DNA from: Chloroflexota bacterium
Lineage (GTDB): Bacteria; Chloroflexota; Dehalococcoidia; GIF9; UBA5629
Assembly (NCBI GenBank): GCA_026389695.1
Contig: JAPLHI010000139.1
Span: forward strand, 1-8,376
Direction: 5' to 3'
DNA: 8,376 bases
The notes beneath the pieces are model-generated. The model was not told where the DNA came from and did no database searches. It worked only from the letters and a program-made list of their open reading frames with translations. Positions 5,808-8,376 of the stretch are shown here, one piece after another (position 1 is the first letter of the stretch; each line of letters starts with the position of its first letter). Made by a program: the position numbers and the translations under genes.

Positions 5808-6989
5808 ATGAGCGGGAAAGACATAACACTATCCCCTGATGAGCGTGACGTCTATTTTAAATTCATCGAGTGGCTGAAGCAGAGCTGGTACGGTGTGCCC
5901 GAATCTGACTTCCTTCTGCCGTACGTGGCTGCACGGTATACTCCCCAAGAAGCAGCCCTACTTACCGGCATGCCATTTTCACCCAAAACGCTAAGCGAGC
6001 TTTCAGAATTGACTAAAACCAATGTTGACATGCTCCGTCAGAAACTGGACGAACTGGCCTCCAAGGGACTTGTCTACAAGCAGGTTAAAGATGGTAGCGA
6101 ACGTTACCATCTCCATGATGTTTTCACCAATTATCGCGGCTTCGGCTGGCCCGGCAGCCACGCCCAGTATAGCCAGGCCGTGGGACCGCTGCAGCATAAG
6201 TACATAACCGGCGGGTTGATGTCACCCTGGCAGAACGTTAAGGAAAAAGGATTACGCGTGTTGCCCATAGACGCCGCCATTGAGGACACGCGCGGCGTCC
6301 TGCCTTATGAGGAAATACGCAAAATTCTCGATAAGGTCGAATACTTCAGCGTCAGCCACTGCCCCTGCCGGCACGCCAATAACCTTAACCCGGACTCACC
6401 CGATTGCCAGTACCCCACCGAGGTCTGCCTGCATTTCGATAAACTTGGCCGATATATAGTGGAAAACGGCATGGGTCGTGAGATTACGCGCCAGGAGACC
6501 GAGGAGATACTCAAGCATTCTGCTGACCTGGGGCTCATTCACGGCATCTCCAACCAGCAAGAGAAACCGGATACCATTTGCAACTGCTGCCGTGACTGCT
6601 GCATCTGGTTCCTGGCTATGAATAAATACGGCCATAAAGGCAGCCTGACTCCCTCCAACTTCCGCATCACGGTCAACCAATCCACCTGCACCGGCTGCGG
6701 CCTGTGCGTTAAGCGCTGCCCCATGCAAGCACTGACGTTACAGGACATGCCGTCGGCAAAGGGAAGAAAAACCATCGCCAAAGGTAAGGACGGCAGGCAA
6801 AGGGAACTCTCTAATAAGACCGGCCATGTTTCACAGTTAAATACGGAACTCTGCATCGGTTGCGGTGTTTGCGCTTATAAATGCCCTTCACAGTCGCTCA
6901 GCCTGGTCCGTAATGCCGCCGAGCATCATCCGCCCATGACCGGCAGAGACTGGGCTATGGAGTTCATATCCACCCGCAAACCAGCATAG
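5808..6989 (+). CDS. HTH-like/Cys-rich/2x[4Fe-4S] ferredoxin fusion protein
   Basis: A 393-residue soluble protein in three parts. Residues about 35-110 resemble a winged helix: AARYTPQEAALLTGM, then TLSELSELTKTNVDMLRQKLDEL and GLVYKQVKDGSERYHLHD. Residues 155-270 form a Cys-rich domain with SHCPCRHA (Cys185, Cys187), Cys200, Cys207 and CNCCRDCC (258-265). Residues 290-365 hold two ferredoxin motifs, CTGCGLCVKRCP and CIGCGVCAYKCP, binding two [4Fe-4S] clusters. No catalytic domain or signal peptide is visible. Similar proteins occur in anaerobes, annotated only as 4Fe-4S binding proteins. A role in electron transfer, or as a redox-responsive partner of the MarR regulator upstream, is inference. 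GGGGGT precedes the ATG. Between the two ferredoxin motifs is a basic insert (319-338). Confidence 0.9.
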   Translation: MSGKDITLSPDERDVYFKFIEWLKQSWYGVPESDFLLPYVAARYTPQEAALLTGMPFSPKTLSELSELTKTNVDMLRQKLDELASKGLVYKQVKDGSERYHLHDVFTNYRGFGWPGSHAQYSQAVGPLQHKYITGGLMSPWQNVKEKGLRVLPIDAAIEDTRGVLPYEEIRKILDKVEYFSVSHCPCRHANNLNPDSPDCQYPTEVCLHFDKLGRYIVENGMGREITRQETEEILKHSADLGLIHGISNQQEKPDTICNCCRDCCIWFLAMNKYGHKGSLTPSNFRITVNQSTCTGCGLCVKRCPMQALTLQDMPSAKGRKTIAKGKDGRQRELSNKTGHVSQLNTELCIGCGVCAYKCPSQSLSLVRNAAEHHPPMTGRDWAMEFISTRKPA

Positions 6990-7002
6990 CAGGAGACGCC
7001 TC

Positions 7003-7074
7003 ATGAAATTTAAACTGGGATCCGGGCCCGGATGGTTTAAAACACTATCCCCCTTTAACCACCGGCAAATATGA
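7003..7074 (+). CDS. Possible 23-residue small ORF, or 5' remnant of a lost gene
   Basis: The ATG at 7003 has a good SD (AGGAG, 7-nt gap), only 13 nt after the Fe-S gene's stop. It encodes MKFKLGSGPGWFKTLSP followed by six residues, then TGA. The SD and spacing look like an operon gene, but the product has no membrane helix or known motif and could be the surviving start of a decayed third gene. The long palindrome at 7009-7041 lies inside it, so the open frame may be incidental to a structured RNA or DNA site. Confidence 0.35.
   Translation: MKFKLGSGPGWFKTLSPFNHRQI
7009..7041. repeat. Nested inverted repeat with a 14-bp perfect GC-rich palindrome
   Basis: ATCCGGGCCCGGAT (7020-7033) is a perfect palindrome. 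It is flanked by TTTAAAC (7009-7015) and its exact complement GTTTAAA (7035-7041), offset by 4 and 1 unpaired bases. It lies 20 nt after the Fe-S gene and has no T-run behind it, so it is not a standard terminator. It may be a protein-binding site or an mRNA 3'-end structure. Confidence 0.6.
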
Positions 7075-7078
7075 TTTC

Positions 7079-7108
7079 TTGATCTCGCCTGCTAATTTAT
7101 GTTATAAT
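7079..7108 (+). promoter_or_regulatory. Promoter-like sequence directly before a terminator
   Basis: -35 TTGATC (7079-7084), an 18-nt spacer and a perfect -10 TATAAT (7103-7108). A transcript starting near 7115 would meet the terminator at 7133-7157 after only about 40 nt. AT-rich DNA makes a chance match possible. Confidence 0.45.
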
Positions 7109-7132
7109 ATATAATAACAAGTTGAAAATATG

Positions 7133-7157
7133 GCCTCCGCAGTTGGAGGCTTTTTTG
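7133..7157 (+). terminator. Intrinsic (Rho-independent) terminator
   Basis: GCCTCC (7133-7138) pairs perfectly with GGAGGC (7145-7150) around the 6-nt loop GCAGTT, followed at once by TTTTTTG. It would end transcripts of the MarR/Fe-S operon about 145 nt past the last confident stop codon, or the very short transcript from the promoter at 7079-7108. Confidence 0.85.
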
Positions 7158-7203
7158 TTTGCCTTTCAGCCCTTTCCTTCCGTCTTCCCGGGAATACATT
7201 TAT

Positions 7204-7232
7204 TTGCCAATATCCATATCTCTGAGTATACT
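7204..7232 (+). promoter_or_regulatory. Sigma-70-type promoter of the PD40 lipoprotein gene
   Basis: -35 TTGCCA (7204-7209), a 17-nt spacer and -10 TATACT (7227-7232), each one base from consensus. It lies downstream of the terminator and about 45 nt before the SD and ATG of the next gene, so that gene is its own transcription unit. Confidence 0.6.
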
Positions 7233-7282
7233 TTCACAGGCAGTTGTTGCCATTCGATCACAATTTCAGCCGAGGTGATACC

Positions 7283-8293
7283 ATGACCGACTTGATAAAG
7301 AAATTTTCAGTTGTTTTGTTGATAGCACTGACGGCATTATCCATATTTTCATGCAGTTATAATGCCGCTAACTATCAACCTTCCACGTTGCCGACCCTGA
7401 TTGCTTTTTCATCCGACCGCGATAAAACCGTTCATATTTATACCGTTAAGCCGGATGGCACAGACCTCAAGTATACCTCGATCGATAATCAGACTTTTGA
7501 CGGGCTCCCCATGTGGTCTCCTGACGGCGCCAGGATTGCCTTCGCATCCAGCGAGTCGGGGGATTACGAAATATGCACCATGAACGAGGACGGCTCCGAT
7601 CGCAGACAGATAACCAGCCGCCAGGGCTGGGATGGCTCCCCCAGATGGTCACCGGACGGGTCAAGGATTGTCTTCGTCAGCCAGATTAAGGATGAGTCCG
7701 GGGATACCAGCTATGAAATATCCATGGTAAATACCGATCGCAGCAATTTGACACAGCTTACAGGCGGCTTAAAAAGGGAGGCGCCCCAGGAACCGGTGGA
7801 GCAAAGTGGCAATGGACATACTCATGATAATGAAGGGATTGCTATATGGAACAGCGTGCCCACATGGTCACCCGACGGTTCCAAAATTTTATTTGCCTCC
7901 AACCGTGAGGGCGATGGCACGAAACCGATCCTCTATATCATGAACCCCGACGGCAGTGACCAGAAAAAGTTCGGCTTCTCCTTTGAGATAGACGGGACTG
8001 AGCCCGACTGGTCGCCTGTCACCAACCAGATCGTCTTCGTCAGGGGCAACGCAGCCAAGGGGGATATCTGGGTGATGGACGCCGGCAGCCCGGTCCCGGG
8101 CCTCACCGCCAAAAAGATCACAGATAACAAGGATAATAACCGCAGCCCCGTGTGGTCGCCTGACGGCAAACAGATCGCCTTCGTCGCCGATACCTACGGC
8201 AATGATGATATCTTCATCATGAACGCCGACGGCACTAACATCCGCCGCGTAACCTACGAAAAGTCCAACGAACGCCACCCCACCTGGAGATAG
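7283..8293 (+). CDS. PD40/TolB-like six-bladed beta-propeller lipoprotein
   Basis: A 336-residue exported protein. The signal peptide includes SVVLLIALTALSIFSC, with the probable lipid-carrying Cys24. Next come repeated WD40-like (PD40) blades. Each has a W-S-P-D-G turn, an I-x-F strand and a (Y/I)-x-M-N-x-D-G strand-turn. W-turns are at about residues 78, 122, 195, 243 and 291. The last motif HPTWR at the C-terminus closes the ring with the first strand (IAFSSDRD, 40-47), giving six blades. Blade three carries an insert (about 163-192) with HTHD. TolB-type propellers bind partner proteins or glycans; no catalytic residues are evident. The ATG at 7283 is chosen because GAGGTG lies 5 nt upstream and it places the signal peptide at the N-terminus. 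A TTG at 7244 would add 13 hydrophilic residues. It has no clear link to the arsR operon. Confidence 0.9.
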   Translation: MTDLIKKFSVVLLIALTALSIFSCSYNAANYQPSTLPTLIAFSSDRDKTVHIYTVKPDGTDLKYTSIDNQTFDGLPMWSPDGARIAFASSESGDYEICTMNEDGSDRRQITSRQGWDGSPRWSPDGSRIVFVSQIKDESGDTSYEISMVNTDRSNLTQLTGGLKREAPQEPVEQSGNGHTHDNEGIAIWNSVPTWSPDGSKILFASNREGDGTKPILYIMNPDGSDQKKFGFSFEIDGTEPDWSPVTNQIVFVRGNAAKGDIWVMDAGSPVPGLTAKKITDNKDNNRSPVWSPDGKQIAFVADTYGNDDIFIMNADGTNIRRVTYEKSNERHPTWR

Positions 8294-8327
8294 GATACCC
8301 TGTACGTCATAGCCAGTATCCTTACCA

Positions 8328-8376
8328 TGTCATTGCGGTGAGCCGAAGCTGCGAGCCGAAGGCGTGGCAGGCAGCG
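8328..8376. repeat. Partial dispersed intergenic repeat at the window edge
   Basis: The sequence begins TGTCATTGCGGTGAGCCG and contains GAGCCGAAG twice (8340-8348 and 8353-8361, 13-nt period). It resembles the dispersed intergenic elements beginning GTCATTGCGAG that are common in Dehalococcoidia and other bacteria. It starts 35 nt after the propeller gene and continues beyond the window. Only one partial copy is visible. Confidence 0.5.

Noticed and set aside
7018..7029. GGATCC and GGGCCC side by side, resembling a cloning polylinker
   Set aside because: No further linker sites or vector sequence follow, and the bases are explained by the larger natural palindrome.
7244..7282. TTG start for the PD40 lipoprotein
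   Set aside because: It would put 13 hydrophilic residues before the signal peptide; the ATG at 7283 has a GAGGTG ribosome site.
7889..8278. Long minus-strand open frame opposite the propeller gene
   Set aside because: It mirrors the repetitive WSPDG-coding sequence; a shadow of the real gene.
8293..8321. GGATAC ... GTATCC hairpin after the propeller gene as a terminator
   Set aside because: Only 6 bp with a 17-nt loop and no T-run; too weak to call.
1..8376. CRISPR arrays, tRNA/rRNA genes, transposases or phage genes
   Set aside because: I found no regular spaced repeats, cloverleaf or rRNA-like sequence, or recombinase motifs on either strand.

Overview
The window looks like chromosomal DNA of a strictly anaerobic, probably single-membrane bacterium. 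Four predicted lipoproteins, a protein with many Fe-S ligands and no oxygen-linked enzymes point this way. The gene mix and a partial intergenic repeat beginning TGTCATTGCG at the right edge suggest Dehalococcoidia/Chloroflexota, but this is a guess from gene style, not from a marker gene.

Minus strand, about 5143 down to 23: one long, tightly packed operon. A strong sigma-70-type promoter (TTGACA, 17 bp, TAATAT) overlies a perfect 9-bp inverted repeat. Then come an ArsR-family repressor with a Cys metal/metalloid site, an ArsP-type (PF03773) permease, a small TM0996/MTH895-type thioredoxin, a DGC-type putative zinc-binding protein, an ArsF-like thioredoxin-fold lipoprotein, an ArsG/CcdA-like membrane protein, and two paralogous PKD/Ig-like lipoproteins. 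Gaps are 1-nt overlap to 44 nt until the last gene, which is preceded by 180 nt holding a broken duplicate of the ArsG-like gene's 3' end. My reading is a repressor-controlled resistance operon for trivalent (organo)arsenicals or another thiophilic toxin. It would combine two candidate efflux permeases with a thiol-redox relay from the cytoplasm (small thioredoxin), through the membrane (CcdA-like pair of Cys), to the outer face (ArsF-like lipoprotein). The duplicated Cys-containing lipoproteins are the novel part.

The 267-nt divergent region 5057-5323 holds both promoters. Plus strand 5324-6989: a MarR-family regulator, with its own promoter overlapped by a palindrome, and a protein fusing an N-terminal winged-helix-like region to a Cys-rich domain and two [4Fe-4S] ferredoxin motifs. 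These two probably form an operon, possibly ending in a tiny ORF.

6990-7282 is a gene-poor spacer. It holds the tiny ORF with an embedded long palindrome, a promoter immediately followed by an intrinsic terminator, and a second promoter for the last gene. 7283-8293 encodes a six-bladed PD40 (TolB-like) beta-propeller lipoprotein. The window ends in a GC-rich intergenic repeat fragment. I saw no tRNA, rRNA, CRISPR array, insertion sequence or transposase.
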